The position numbers were made by a program, and so were the translations under genes. Below the pieces are notes generated by a model, which saw nothing but the letters and a program-made list of their open reading frames with translations, was not told where the DNA came from and did not search any database. Of a stretch of 41,441 bases of DNA, positions 9,214-18,245 are shown piece by piece (within the stretch, counting starts at the first letter, position 1; each line of letters begins with the position of its first letter). This DNA is from Bacteroidales bacterium KA00344 (lineage in GTDB: Bacteria > Bacteroidota > Bacteroidia > Bacteroidales > Bacteroidaceae), in the NCBI GenBank assembly GCA_001552765.1, contig KQ959422.1, positions 1 to 41,441 of the forward strand, in the 5' to 3' direction.

Positions 9214-11534
9214 AAATATACCGTGTAATCATCAGCCTACTGACGTTAGCATTGCTGTCGGCCTGCTCGACCACAAAGGGCATTCCCGACGACGACCAAC
9301 TGTTCATAGGCCTATCGAAAATAGAATACAATGCTCCGGAGAAGGGCAAGAACTTTGTCGCAACTCAGGAGGAAGTCGAGGCAGCCCTTGCCACTGCTCC
9401 CAATGGGGCGCTTTTCGGGAGCAGCAAGATACGTTCGCCATTCCTTTTCGGATTGTGGATATGGAATGAATATGTGGATGCCGAAGACGGTTTTGGCAAA
9501 TGGATGCGCAATACGTTTGGCTCTAGGCCCGTCTTGATGAGTTGGGTTAATCCCGAACTGCGTGCATCGGTAGCGAAGGAGGTGTTGCGTGCTCACGGTT
9601 ATTTTCAGGGAAGCGTCGATCATGAGGTTGTCGAGCAGCGCAATCCCAAGAAGGCTAAGATAGGCTATAAGGTGAATATGGGGCACCTGTTCACCATAGA
9701 CAGCATCAGTTACGGTGGTTTTCAGGCTAATGCCGATAGCTTGATAGACAGCACGATGACTGAGTCCTTGATTAAGAAAGACGACCCTTTCGAGGTGGCC
9801 ACCCTTGAGGGAGAGAAGCAGCGTATCAGCAAGTTGCTCCGTAACAATGGTTTTTATTATTATCAACCGTCCTATTCATCCTATCTTGCCGACACACTTT
9901 CTGTTCCCGGCAAGGTGCTTTTGAAATTGCAGCAACATTCCAACATTCCCGAAGCAGCCAAGCGCAAATGGCACATCGGAAAGATCGCGATAGAGATGCG
10001 CAAGCAGTTTATGGAGCAGCTCCATGATTCTGTAAACCGTCGCTTCCTTACCGTCAGATACAATGGGCGTCGCACACCGGTGCGCACCTCCGTAATTCTC
10101 CGCTCTATGGGGCTTCGTCCCCGCCAGCTTTACAACTATGCCGACCATCAGGAGAGCCTCGCCCGACTCACGAGCACCGGTATGTTCAGCATAATCGATT
10201 TTAATTTCACTCCTCGCGACACGACGGGGATGAGTGATACGCTCGACTTGAAGCTGAACTGCGTACTCGACAAGCCCTACGATTTTTATGTAGAGGCCAA
10301 CATGATGGGCAAAACCAACAACCGATTTGGTCCCGGTGCGGTTATCGGTCTTACCAAGCGCAACGCCTTCCGGGGAGGCGAACTGTTGGATATCAATCTT
10401 CGCGGCAGCTATGAGTGGCAGACGGGGCATCGCGCTGAGGGTACATCGTCCCGATTCAACAGTTATGAATACGGATTCGATGTGTCGTTGCATTTCCCAC
10501 GACTCGTGATGCCCTTCAGTAAAAAAATCCATCGACGCTTGCGCCGCCGTTTCCGCCGCAGCCATTATTTCTCTACACCGACAACAATACTCAAACTTTC
10601 TTCTGACATCATCAACCGGGCAGATTATTTCAGACGTCACGTGCAGTCAGGAGAGTGGACCTATAACATTCAGCCGTCGCCAACCGTCAGGCATCAGTTC
10701 AGCCCGCTTATCTTTTCCTATGAACACATGAGAAGTACCACCCACACTTTCGATTCCATCATGGAGAAGAATCCCTATTTGTATTATACCATGCGCAATC
10801 AGTTTATACCCAAGCTGCAATATGTCTTCACCTACACCAGTCCCACCAGCTATCGCAACCCTATATGGTGGCAAACCACGGTGAGCGAGTCTGCCAACTT
10901 GATGTCGCTGGGCTATATGATAGGCGGGAGCAAATGGAGCGACAAAGACAAACGCTTGTTTGGCAATCCGTATGCACAGTTTGTAAAACTGGAGACCGAG
11001 CTTGTAAAAACGTGGCGACTGTCGGAGCGAAGCAGCTTGGTGGCTCACTTCAATGCCGGTGCAATATGGAGCTTCGGCAACTCTTCCGGTGCTCCCTACA
11101 GCGAGCAATTCTACGTGGGTGGAGCCAACAGCATCCGAGCTTTCACCGTGAGGTTTATAGGACCGGGAAGCTACCACACTGCGGGAGATTCCTATATTTC
11201 ATACCTTGACCAGACCGGCGACATCCGTTTGCTGGCCAATCTGGAATATCGTCCCCGCCTTTTTGGAAATCTCTATGGTGCATTGTTCCTCGATGCCGGT
11301 AATGTTTGGGAGATGCACAGCAGCTATCGTGAAGGCGGAAAGTTCAAGTTGAAAAACCTTCCTAAGGAAATGGCTCTCGGCACAGGTGTCGGCCTACGCT
11401 ACGATTTGGACTTCCTCGTCATCCGTGTGGACTGGGGCTTAGGCCTGCACGTGCCTTATAAGTCGGGCTTCTACAACGTGGGCTCTTTCAAAGACAGCCA
11501 AAGCCTCCATTTTGCAATCGGCTATCCGTTCTAA
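9210..11534 (+). CDS. tamL: TamL: lipidated TamA-like Omp85 outer-membrane protein
   Basis: 774 residues. The N-terminus is a lipoprotein signal: hydrophobic core then LLSAC with Cys19 as the lipidated residue. POTRA-like segments follow (about 95-300), then a C-terminal 16-strand Omp85 barrel ending in an aromatic-rich strand (SLHFAIGYPF). The GGANSIRAF motif (about 640) is the conserved barrel loop motif of the BamA/TamA family. Proteobacterial TamA is not lipidated; the lipidated form coupled to TamB is a known Bacteroidota variant called TamL. The start codon overlaps the tamB stop, so the two are made together. Confidence 0.9.
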   Translation: MKIYRVIISLLTLALLSACSTTKGIPDDDQLFIGLSKIEYNAPEKGKNFVATQEEVEAALATAPNGALFGSSKIRSPFLFGLWIWNEYVDAEDGFGKWMRNTFGSRPVLMSWVNPELRASVAKEVLRAHGYFQGSVDHEVVEQRNPKKAKIGYKVNMGHLFTIDSISYGGFQANADSLIDSTMTESLIKKDDPFEVATLEGEKQRISKLLRNNGFYYYQPSYSSYLADTLSVPGKVLLKLQQHSNIPEAAKRKWHIGKIAIEMRKQFMEQLHDSVNRRFLTVRYNGRRTPVRTSVILRSMGLRPRQLYNYADHQESLARLTSTGMFSIIDFNFTPRDTTGMSDTLDLKLNCVLDKPYDFYVEANMMGKTNNRFGPGAVIGLTKRNAFRGGELLDINLRGSYEWQTGHRAEGTSSRFNSYEYGFDVSLHFPRLVMPFSKKIHRRLRRRFRRSHYFSTPTTILKLSSDIINRADYFRRHVQSGEWTYNIQPSPTVRHQFSPLIFSYEHMRSTTHTFDSIMEKNPYLYYTMRNQFIPKLQYVFTYTSPTSYRNPIWWQTTVSESANLMSLGYMIGGSKWSDKDKRLFGNPYAQFVKLETELVKTWRLSERSSLVAHFNAGAIWSFGNSSGAPYSEQFYVGGANSIRAFTVRFIGPGSYHTAGDSYISYLDQTGDIRLLANLEYRPRLFGNLYGALFLDAGNVWEMHSSYREGGKFKLKNLPKEMALGTGVGLRYDLDFLVIRVDWGLGLHVPYKSGFYNVGSFKDSQSLHFAIGYPF

Positions 11535-11634
11535 TGGGACGTCCTTTTGTGCAGGGTTTTGTCCAAGAAAATGAGCAGACCGCAGCACGATGACGCGGTG
11601 TATCGGCACCTATCCAACAGATGAGAACATAGAC

Positions 11635-12255
11635 ATGGAAGACAGGTTTTTTATTGTAGACAAGCAAGCACTGGCTCGATTGAGAGTGGCATTGATACTC
11701 ATTTTTATAATTATGTTCTATTATAGCTTTCGCGGAACGATTATAAATATGGGCTATGATAATCCGCTGTTCATGTTGATTTATCCGGTCATACAGTCGT
11801 CGCTGTTCAATAGGCTCGTTGCCTTTGCGCTCATGTTGGCGAAAGGCTTGTTTTATTTTGACCTCATGAAGCAGTTTCAGCAGCGTGACAGCAAGGCTCA
11901 TCTGTTATGCCTTTGCGTTATTGCGATGTTGTCATCTGTTTTTGTCTTGGGTTTCTTCCAGTCAATGCGATGGGTTGAGACAGGCGTAATCATCCCGAAT
12001 ATCCTCCGCTTGCTCAACACCGTTTTCCTTCTGCTGCTATCCCTTGTGTTCATCTCTCAGTATCGGGGCTATATGAAGTTGGCGGGTATATGCCTGTTGG
12101 CTTCAATCATCATTGCCTACGTCTTGTCCGTAGGGTTATTCTTCTTACTCCAAAACAATTATCCCACGACTTTGGGTATGGTGTTAAACCTGATGACGAC
12201 AACTTGCGAATGTCTGGCCTATTTCTTCTATTTCCGTTCGTTCAAGTTGGCATAA
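11635..12255 (+). CDS. Polytopic membrane protein, family not recognised
   Basis: 206 residues from the ATG at 11635. An earlier in-frame ATG at 11590 would put 15 polar residues in front and is less likely. After a short polar N-terminus (MEDRFFIVDKQALARLR) come about six hydrophobic segments, with conserved-looking tails such as FISQYRGYMKLAG and a final SFKLA. No motif identifies a transporter or enzyme. It lies 100 nt behind tamL on the same strand, so it may be the last gene of that transcript. Function unknown. Confidence 0.65.
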   Translation: MEDRFFIVDKQALARLRVALILIFIIMFYYSFRGTIINMGYDNPLFMLIYPVIQSSLFNRLVAFALMLAKGLFYFDLMKQFQQRDSKAHLLCLCVIAMLSSVFVLGFFQSMRWVETGVIIPNILRLLNTVFLLLLSLVFISQYRGYMKLAGICLLASIIIAYVLSVGLFFLLQNNYPTTLGMVLNLMTTTCECLAYFFYFRSFKLA

Positions 12256-12306
12256 CGTTTCCGCTTCAGGTTTTCCCACGTTTCCTGTTCAACCGGACAA
12301 ACTGAA

Positions 12307-12338
12307 AGGGCCGCACTCCCAGCGAAGAGTTCGGCCCT
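12307..12338. terminator. Bidirectional terminator between convergent genes
   Basis: AGGGCCG (12307-12313) pairs with CGGCCCT (12332-12338) across an 18-nt loop, between the membrane protein (+) and the endonuclease (-). No strong T run on either side. Confidence 0.5.
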
Positions 12339-12361
12339 AATATTGTGTTCAGTCATCAGTT

Positions 12362-13489
12362 TTACCAGAAGTTCACAAGACTTCTATGTTCTTCGGGATT
12401 AAATCCCGGCAGTTCTGCTCCTTCCCTATAGAACGACACTCCCCAATATGAGGCATTAGCATTACTGCGATCCGATTCCACTTTGCTTTCGATTTCATCC
12501 GGCAGGTTGCAGAAGAAGTCGATGCCTGTCCGTTTCTCCAGCTCCGCGATGGTGATATATGCGGTGGAACTTGCCTTGTGATGAGGCGACCAGATGCCGA
12601 GTGCGTGGTATTCGTCTTTAGCCTTATCATAGGCCAGCAGTGCCATGTAGAAATATTTGGGCACGAGCAGGTTGCCACTGATCGAACGCCCTGCCACATC
12701 CTCTTTCTTGTCGATGGTGGCTGCCTTGATCACGTAAAGCGTGTCGCATCGATCAGCATATTTCCTTACTTTCTCTTCTAACTGTTGCCACACTCCACCA
12801 TTATGGCTCTGAATTTGTGCCTGCATATTGCTCAGGAAGAATGTCTGGCTGTTTTGTTCTCTCGTATTCACTCTGTCGCCCGAAGGGCACAGGTGTCCGC
12901 GCGAATAGCCGGAGCCTTTATATTGCCCCAAAGTGGTCCGATGTTGCCGATTTGTGATGTCCGGGTCTTCTCTGAAATTATTGTCACGACTAACGTTATT
13001 AACGAGATTGTCGGCATACAGCTGATAGCAGGTCCATCGGTTGGCTTGCTTTTGTCCGTCCCATTCCAGCGAGAAGTTCACTACCGTAGCACCATGTATA
13101 TCTCTTGCAGAATGGGTTATCTCGTATGTGAAATTCTCATCTCCTTGGTGCAGTCTTGGAAATTCCAGTCTCCATGCTTCCGAGTTTCTTTTTAGGTCGT
13201 CGCTGTTGTTTCGGTTTGCGTTATTGGGATCGATAGTTGCTGTCCAGAATTCCACATGGTGAATTTGGGAATAGAGGAAGTCTATCTCACCGGTGTTCTT
13301 GTCGTATATCTTGATGCCGAGCGAATCATTGCTTGGCGTAAAGATAACGCGCGCACTGTCTTGTGTGTCTTTTTCAAAATGAAATTGGTAGCCGGTCGTC
13401 AGTTCTACGGTCTTTACTTTCTTACCGGTTTGAGCCGACATGCCCATTGCCATGAATATGGTGACCAAGTATAATAGTTGTCTTTTCAT
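12362..13489 (-). CDS. Secreted DNA/RNA non-specific endonuclease (NUC, beta-beta-alpha-Me)
   Basis: 375 residues with a signal peptide (MKRQLLYLVTIFMAMGMSAQ). The NUC domain occupies about residues 105-350. The catalytic block reads GYSRGHLCPSGDR (194-206), a variant of the DRGH motif with His199 as general base. Metal-ligand candidates are Asn221 and Asn230 in FFLSNMQAQ and SHNGGVW, and Glu238. Such enzymes cut DNA and RNA outside the cytoplasm with Mg2+. A roughly 80-residue N-terminal extension precedes the domain. It is 38 nt downstream of the OB-fold protein gene and has no separate promoter visible, so the two are probably one operon acting on extracellular nucleic acid. Confidence 0.9.
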   Translation of the reverse strand: MKRQLLYLVTIFMAMGMSAQTGKKVKTVELTTGYQFHFEKDTQDSARVIFTPSNDSLGIKIYDKNTGEIDFLYSQIHHVEFWTATIDPNNANRNNSDDLKRNSEAWRLEFPRLHQGDENFTYEITHSARDIHGATVVNFSLEWDGQKQANRWTCYQLYADNLVNNVSRDNNFREDPDITNRQHRTTLGQYKGSGYSRGHLCPSGDRVNTREQNSQTFFLSNMQAQIQSHNGGVWQQLEEKVRKYADRCDTLYVIKAATIDKKEDVAGRSISGNLLVPKYFYMALLAYDKAKDEYHALGIWSPHHKASSTAYITIAELEKRTGIDFFCNLPDEIESKVESDRSNANASYWGVSFYREGAELPGFNPEEHRSLVNFW

Positions 13490-13527
13490 AATTTTCTAAA
13501 TCAATCGTTGTGTAATTCGATCACTGA

Positions 13528-14802
13528 TTATTTAACATACTTCTTACCGTTGATAATATACACTCCCTTAGTCATTTGACTTGGAGAAATTCGGCGCCCC
13601 ATCAGGTCATAAACAATGATGTTCTTGTTCTGCTCCATGTTCATTTGATGGATGCCGGTTGGGGTCAGAGGCAGGAAGTCTGCTTGCATGTCGGCAGCAG
13701 GATTGCCAGTGCGCTTGTAGGCCACATTATGTATGAGCGACAGGTTGAGATTGCTGTCTGCCGTAGAGTTTACGATGCCAAAGAAGTCGTATTCTTTTCC
13801 CGATTGAATATCGGCATATTCCGATACATTGAAAGTGTTGGCCACGTTTACAGTGCCTGTGGCATCCTGCCCTTGTTGGCCATCGGACATTTTCACGTTC
13901 TTGATGGTCACCCAGTCTGCATAGTGCTCAGACATCGCAGCGGCAGTAGTTTCAATAGGCTCCACGTTCGGTTCAGTCACCGGGTCGGCAGCAATCAGCA
14001 TATAGGCGTTGGTGGTTGGTGATGCCGTGAAGGCGGGCATGTTGCCGATAACGGTTTTCTTGCCCGTGATGTAGCCGGCCACATGTTGATTGTAGGTCAT
14101 TTTCTTATCAATGTTATACAAACAAACCGCCCCCGTATTGTCGCGCAGATAAATATATTTGTCGTGCGCGAAGGTAACGCGTGCGTTTGCCTCGTCGCTC
14201 AAATAGAGAGCAGCCACCTGACCGTCTTTCAGCGCGTTCAGCTCGGCAATGCTGGCCACGGAAGCAATTTCCTCAGGCTTCGGCTCTATTTCGCCTCCCG
14301 ATTCTCCTTCGCCATAGTAAACCTTGATGGCCTTGATGTAAATGGCTTTAAGCGGTTCGCTGTTGCTGTAGACCAATTTAATTTCTCCGGCCGCACTTCC
14401 CGTGAAGGTAGCTTCCGTAGATTCTTTGGTCAGATGATAGGCGTTGCCGTCGCTTGTGGCGTATGCGTTTCCTCCTACAGAGACTTCAAGCGTGGCCGAG
14501 ATATCCCTGGCACCGCTGGTCTCCACAACGATTTTGGAAACTTGTTGCGTGATGCCAGTGGTCGATAATGTCACGGTTTGTGCAGGTTTGCCTGCACTAC
14601 CAATCTGTTGGCCTTTATTTTTGGCGAAACCCCAAAAAATCTTTCCGGGCACTTGGATTGTCCAGTCGATAGAGCCGAGTGTCTTCGTGCCCTCGCCGGT
14701 AAACACCTTATTGCTGAATTCGTAGCTGTATTCTCCTGCTGATACCGACGTGGTAACCCATGCCAGAAGAAACAGAACCATAAATCGTAAACTTTTCTTC
14801 AT
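13528..14802 (-). CDS. Secreted OB-fold protein with C-terminal sorting tail, upstream of the endonuclease
   Basis: 424 residues. Signal peptide (MKKSLRFMVLFLLAWVTTSVSA), then a beta-sandwich-like domain (about 25-165) of the type found at the front of Bacteroidota secreted nucleases. A short Glu/Pro linker leads to an OB-fold-like nucleic-acid-binding region (about 180-365) recognisable from AALYLSDEANARVTF, YIYLRDNTGAVCLYN and HVAGYITGKK. The C-terminus (NIIVYDLMGRRISP ending in GVYIINGKKYVK) resembles the type IX secretion sorting tail of Prevotella. No catalytic nuclease motif was seen, so it may bind nucleic acid for the endonuclease encoded next. I found no convincing - strand TAnnTTTG upstream. 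Confidence 0.75.
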   Translation of the reverse strand: MKKSLRFMVLFLLAWVTTSVSAGEYSYEFSNKVFTGEGTKTLGSIDWTIQVPGKIFWGFAKNKGQQIGSAGKPAQTVTLSTTGITQQVSKIVVETSGARDISATLEVSVGGNAYATSDGNAYHLTKESTEATFTGSAAGEIKLVYSNSEPLKAIYIKAIKVYYGEGESGGEIEPKPEEIASVASIAELNALKDGQVAALYLSDEANARVTFAHDKYIYLRDNTGAVCLYNIDKKMTYNQHVAGYITGKKTVIGNMPAFTASPTTNAYMLIAADPVTEPNVEPIETTAAAMSEHYADWVTIKNVKMSDGQQGQDATGTVNVANTFNVSEYADIQSGKEYDFFGIVNSTADSNLNLSLIHNVAYKRTGNPAADMQADFLPLTPTGIHQMNMEQNKNIIVYDLMGRRISPSQMTKGVYIINGKKYVK

Positions 14803-15277
14803 TTTTAGTTTTTATTTGTTATATGGTTTATAGTTATAAATAATGCATTATAGAAGGCTGATGGGAAATTGATTTTAGGTTGATTCCGGTCGCCTTTTGC
14901 TTTTTCAGTTTCCAACAGTTAGATGTCAGGTCGATATATTTGCAGCCTCATCTGCTGTATTCGAGACTTGCCCACCCCCAAACAGCGAACAACTTGGAAA
15001 AGGGAGTATAAAATTACATATAATATAACAAGAGTTGGCATTTTTAGGCAGATTTTTCAAAACCGCCCCTGTTTTTTAACGTTTAAGCGACGTTTTTTAA
15101 TAGATATGGTCGTTTTCCACCTGTCAGTTGGTTGTATGTTCCCCGCATTCTTAAAAGCGGTGTTATGTTTATTTTTCTTACATTTGTCTTCCTGCCCTTT
15201 TGCTTTTTTATTACCTTTCCTTCAAAGAAAAACGAAACTTTCTTTATCCCAAAGGCCTGTAAATCGCAGTTTTTGTG
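14803..15277. other. AT-rich gap between divergent genes
   Basis: About 475 bp between the secreted-protein operon (-) and the nucleotidyltransferase (+). It contains TATATTTG at 14935-14942 on the + strand without a good -33 box. No credible gene: the + strand frame at 14923-15303 has no homology I recognise. Confidence 0.5.
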
Positions 15278-15285
15278 TAAATTTG
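15278..15285 (+). promoter_or_regulatory. -7 box of the nucleotidyltransferase promoter
   Basis: TAAATTTG, followed by CA, 40 nt ahead of the ATG at 15326. The -33 region is poor. Confidence 0.5.
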
Positions 15286-15325
15286 CATACAGTGAACAAT
15301 TGATTAACTTCTAAACATATTACAA

Positions 15326-16237
15326 ATGAAACCAACATTGTTACTCCTTGCTGCTGGTATGGGGAGCCGCTATGGCGGGTTGAAGCAGCTGGACGGTCTG
15401 GGCCCCAATGGCGAGACCATCATGGACTATTCTATTTATGATGCCATCAAATCCGGCTTCGGAAAGATTGTGTTTGTTATCCGTAAGGATTTCGAACAGC
15501 AGTTCCGTGAGCAGGTGCTTTCAAAATATGAGGGACACATCCCCGCAGAACTTGTGTTTCAGAGCTTGGATGCTCTTCCTGAGGGATTTTCCGTTCCGGA
15601 GGGGCGCGAGAAGCCTTGGGGCACCAACCATGCCGTGCTCATGGCCAAAGACGTGATCAAGGAGCCTTTCTGCGTGATCAACTGTGACGACTTCTACAAT
15701 CGCGACTGCTTTAAGGTGGTAGGCAAATTCTTGGCCGATCTGCCGGAGGGAAGCAAGAACCGCTATGCTATGGTCGGCTTCCGTGTGGGCAACACCCTGA
15801 GCGAGAATGGTACGGTGGCTCGCGGCATCTGCTCGAAAGACAACGAGGGCAATCTGACCACCGTTGTGGAGCGCACGGAGATTGAGCGCCATGGCGAGGA
15901 CATTCAATACAAGGACGACAACGGAGCATGGGTGACGGTGGCCGACAACACACCGGTATCGATGAACGTATGGGGATTTACGCCCGACTATTTCGATTAC
16001 AGCGAAGACTATTTCAAGAGCTTCCTGTCTGACCCCAAGAATTTGGAGAACAAGAAGGCAGAATTCTTTATTCCGCTGATGGTCAATAAGCTCATCAACG
16101 ACAATACGGCTACGGTGAAGGTGCTCGACACCACCAGCAAATGGTTTGGCGTGACCTATGCTGCCGACCGTTCCGGTGTTGTGGAGAAAATACAGAAACT
16201 TGTAGACGAGGGAGTTTACCCTGCAAAACTGTTCTAA
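15326..16237 (+). CDS. Sugar-phosphate nucleotidyltransferase-like protein
   Basis: 303 residues. The N-terminus has the nucleotidyltransferase signature LLAAGMGSRYGGLKQL (residues 6-21), the loop that binds the NTP phosphates, and a metal-binding INCDDFY (about 118-124). The family joins a sugar 1-phosphate to an NTP to make an NDP-sugar. The exact sugar is not evident; no C-terminal beta-helix acyltransferase or second domain is present. It stands alone, with a promoter box upstream and a strong hairpin downstream. Related Bacteroidota proteins are annotated only as nucleotidyltransferases, so function beyond the fold is inferred. Confidence 0.85.
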   Translation: MKPTLLLLAAGMGSRYGGLKQLDGLGPNGETIMDYSIYDAIKSGFGKIVFVIRKDFEQQFREQVLSKYEGHIPAELVFQSLDALPEGFSVPEGREKPWGTNHAVLMAKDVIKEPFCVINCDDFYNRDCFKVVGKFLADLPEGSKNRYAMVGFRVGNTLSENGTVARGICSKDNEGNLTTVVERTEIERHGEDIQYKDDNGAWVTVADNTPVSMNVWGFTPDYFDYSEDYFKSFLSDPKNLENKKAEFFIPLMVNKLINDNTATVKVLDTTSKWFGVTYAADRSGVVEKIQKLVDEGVYPAKLF

Positions 16238-16257
16238 AAAACGCTGGTATAATCATG

Positions 16258-16304
16258 AGAATGGCCGTGTGGTGCATGAGATTGTTGCATTGCGCGGCCA
16301 TTCT
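16258..16304 (+). terminator. Terminator after the nucleotidyltransferase
   Basis: AGAATGGCCG (16258-16267) pairs perfectly with CGGCCATTCT (16295-16304), with additional pairing in the loop (TGCA/TGCA), followed by GTTTAT. It starts 20 nt after the stop. Confidence 0.7.
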
Positions 16305-16442
16305 GTTTATGTCTCGTGCCGATAATGGGAAAGGGCATGGTGCCTGCTCCGTCTTGGTTTCCTCATATTCCTGATAGGGTTGCTGTCTGCGAGGGGCCGA
16401 CATGGCTGAATTGGAGTTGGCCAAATATGTAATAAAAACGCC

Positions 16443-16830
16443 CCCTAAAAATATTTACAAAAGGTCTGAAATGCTTCGCTTATTTCAAAATGAAAAGCAA
16501 TTCATTTTGAATAGGCCAAAATTTTCGGTTTTCCATAATGGCTTGATTCTCTTTGGTTTATCTTTCTTCTCCCGTTTCAGACGCGCTGAGAGTTTTCTGG
16601 TGGCCCCGCGATTGAGGCCTAACCGTAGGGCCGATAGGCCTTAACCGCGTGTCCTTTAGACTCTTTTCGGAGTGCGGATAGGCCTTAGTCGCAGAGCCAT
16701 TAGGCTGTAATCGCAAACTCCGGAGTTGTTTGTCGGCATCTCGTCCGGTTTTGATGATGGAAAACATAGCCTTTTTTGAGCTGGTTGATGGCAGCAAGCG
16801 AGATGGTTTTTTAACCAAAAAGATTTATAA
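16443..16830 (-). repeat. Dispersed intergenic element, copy B (reverse)
   Basis: Read on the - strand it has a degraded head (ACCAGCTCAAAAAAGGCTAT at about 16763-16783), then five GGCC-centred pseudo-palindromes. Their centres are near 16704, 16682, 16660, 16638 and 16617 (steps 22, 22, 22, 21). The tail is AT-rich (FATTC/GAATAAGCG-like arms) and ends TTTTGTAAATATTTTT. This is the most diverged head of the family, but the core spacing is intact. Ends are approximate. Confidence 0.7.
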
Positions 16831-17053
16831 TTCACAATCTTTTATAATTCACAATGCACAATCGTTTACAATTCATAATTCACAATTTTCAATTCACAAT
16901 TAAAGTCCATCGTAGACCAGTGTTCATTCCAAATTCTCGAAAGATGACGAGTTGATATGCACGCGAATAACTGTGAATTGAAAATTGTGAATTATGAATT
17001 GTAGACGATTGTGCATTGAAAATTGTGAATTATGAATTACAAATGATTGTGCA
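16829..17053. repeat. Long AATTCACAAT inverted repeat with a 38-bp tandem repeat
   Basis: The left arm (about 16846-16900) and right arm (about 16972-17020) are complementary over roughly 50 nt with few mismatches, separated by a loop of about 70 nt. The right arm contains two tandem 38-bp units (16978-17015 and 17016-17053), both beginning TTGAAAATTGTGAATTATGA and ending GATTGTGCA. Transcribed, this would be one large hairpin. AATTCACAAT-type intergenic repeats are common in Bacteroidota genomes. The right arm runs into the DHH promoter. Confidence 0.85.
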
Positions 17054-17078
17054 TTGTGAATTAAAAAACTTACCTTTG
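17047..17078 (+). promoter_or_regulatory. Promoter directly abutting the DHH gene start
   Basis: TTG at 17047-17049, 21 nt, then TACCTTTG at 17071-17078. The box ends only 9 nt before the ATG at 17088, so the transcript would be leaderless or nearly so. Confidence 0.65.
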
Positions 17079-17087
17079 CAGCTAATT

Positions 17088-18131
17088 ATGGAATTGAATC
17101 TTTTATCAGCAGAACAGGCTGAGACACTGGAGCGCATGATAGCGGCTGCAGAACATATAGTGATCACGACCCATTCGCGACCGGATGGAGACGCGCTGGG
17201 GTCTTCTTTGGGCTGGGCGGAATATCTGCGAGAACGTTATGGCAAGACGCCGACGGTGATTGTGCCCAACGGTTATCCCGATTTCCTACAATGGCTGCCA
17301 ATGAGCGACAGCATCATCAGGCACGACAAGCACCCGCAGGAGGTGCAGCAGCTGCTTGACAATGCTCAGCTGGTATTCTGCATCGACTACAATGGACTTA
17401 ACCGCGTAGAAGGCATGGAGGAAGCGCTGACACAATGCAAGGCTCCGCGAGTGATGTTCGATCATCATCTGGACCCCACGTTGCCGGCCGAGATCGCGGT
17501 TTCGCATCCCGATTTGAGTTCCGCCTCGGAGGTGGTGTTTCGTGTTGTGTGGCAGTTGGGCGGTTATGAGCAACTGACAAAGAAGTTTGCCGTGCCCATC
17601 TATTGTGGCATGATGACCGATACGGGAGGTTTCACCTTCAATTCCACGCGTCCGGAAATCTATTTCATCATTTGCCAGTTGCTCACCAAACGCATAGACA
17701 AAGATAGGATTTATCGCAACGTTTACAACAATTACAGTCAGTGGGCCATACGGCTGCGCGGCTATCTGATGTCTCAGAAGCTCAATGTGTTTGATGATCT
17801 GCACGCTTCCTATTTCACGCTGACGCGCCAAAACATCCGCGATTTTCACTATGTGCGCGGAGACGCAGAAGGGCTGGTCAATGTGCCGCTGCGCATCAAG
17901 GGCATGAAAGTGTCTATATCTCTGCGCGAGGACGACCGTGTGGACAACAAGATATGGGTGAGCCTGCGGTCTGTGGACGATTTTTCGGTAGAGGAAATGG
18001 CGAAGCGTTTTTTCAATGGCGGAGGCCATTTCAATGCCAGCGGAGGCCAGTTGGACTGCACGATGGAAGAAGCCGAACGAATAACGCGCGAGGCCATCCA
18101 CTTCTATGCTGACCGGCTGAAGGGCAAATGA
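17088..18131 (+). CDS. DHH-family phosphoesterase (NrnA-like oligoribonuclease/pAp phosphatase)
   Basis: 347 residues from the ATG at 17088. An in-frame ATG at 17016 lies in the intergenic repeat and upstream of the promoter, so it is rejected. The DHH domain shows THSRPDGDALGSS (about 28-40) and MFDHHLDP (about 123-130), both metal-binding. The C-terminal DHHA1 domain ends with GGGHFNASGG, the RNA-binding glycine motif. NrnA-type enzymes degrade 2-5 nt RNA fragments and dephosphorylate 3'-phosphoadenosine 5'-phosphate in the cytoplasm. Substrate preference is inferred from family. It is followed 114 nt later by a gene with its own promoter. Confidence 0.88.
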   Translation: MELNLLSAEQAETLERMIAAAEHIVITTHSRPDGDALGSSLGWAEYLRERYGKTPTVIVPNGYPDFLQWLPMSDSIIRHDKHPQEVQQLLDNAQLVFCIDYNGLNRVEGMEEALTQCKAPRVMFDHHLDPTLPAEIAVSHPDLSSASEVVFRVVWQLGGYEQLTKKFAVPIYCGMMTDTGGFTFNSTRPEIYFIICQLLTKRIDKDRIYRNVYNNYSQWAIRLRGYLMSQKLNVFDDLHASYFTLTRQNIRDFHYVRGDAEGLVNVPLRIKGMKVSISLREDDRVDNKIWVSLRSVDDFSVEEMAKRFFNGGGHFNASGGQLDCTMEEAERITREAIHFYADRLKGK

Positions 18132-18211
18132 AGCCCAATGCACGAGGTGGAAAAGATGGACAACGGAAGCGTTTTTAATCTTTAATATTCGTAGGTTTAT
18201 AGGGTTTTTAT

Positions 18212-18219
18212 TACCTTTG
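18212..18219 (+). promoter_or_regulatory. -7 box of the DUF4827 lipoprotein gene
   Basis: TACCTTTG, 26 nt before the ATG at 18246. The -33 region is poor (TTTAATATT). Confidence 0.5.
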
Positions 18220-18245
18220 TATCCATAAACAAAATAAATACGACG

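Noticed and set aside
14923..15303. 126-codon + strand frame ahead of the nucleotidyltransferase
   Set aside because: It contains the nucleotidyltransferase promoter box and reads as random Cys/Phe/Leu-rich sequence.
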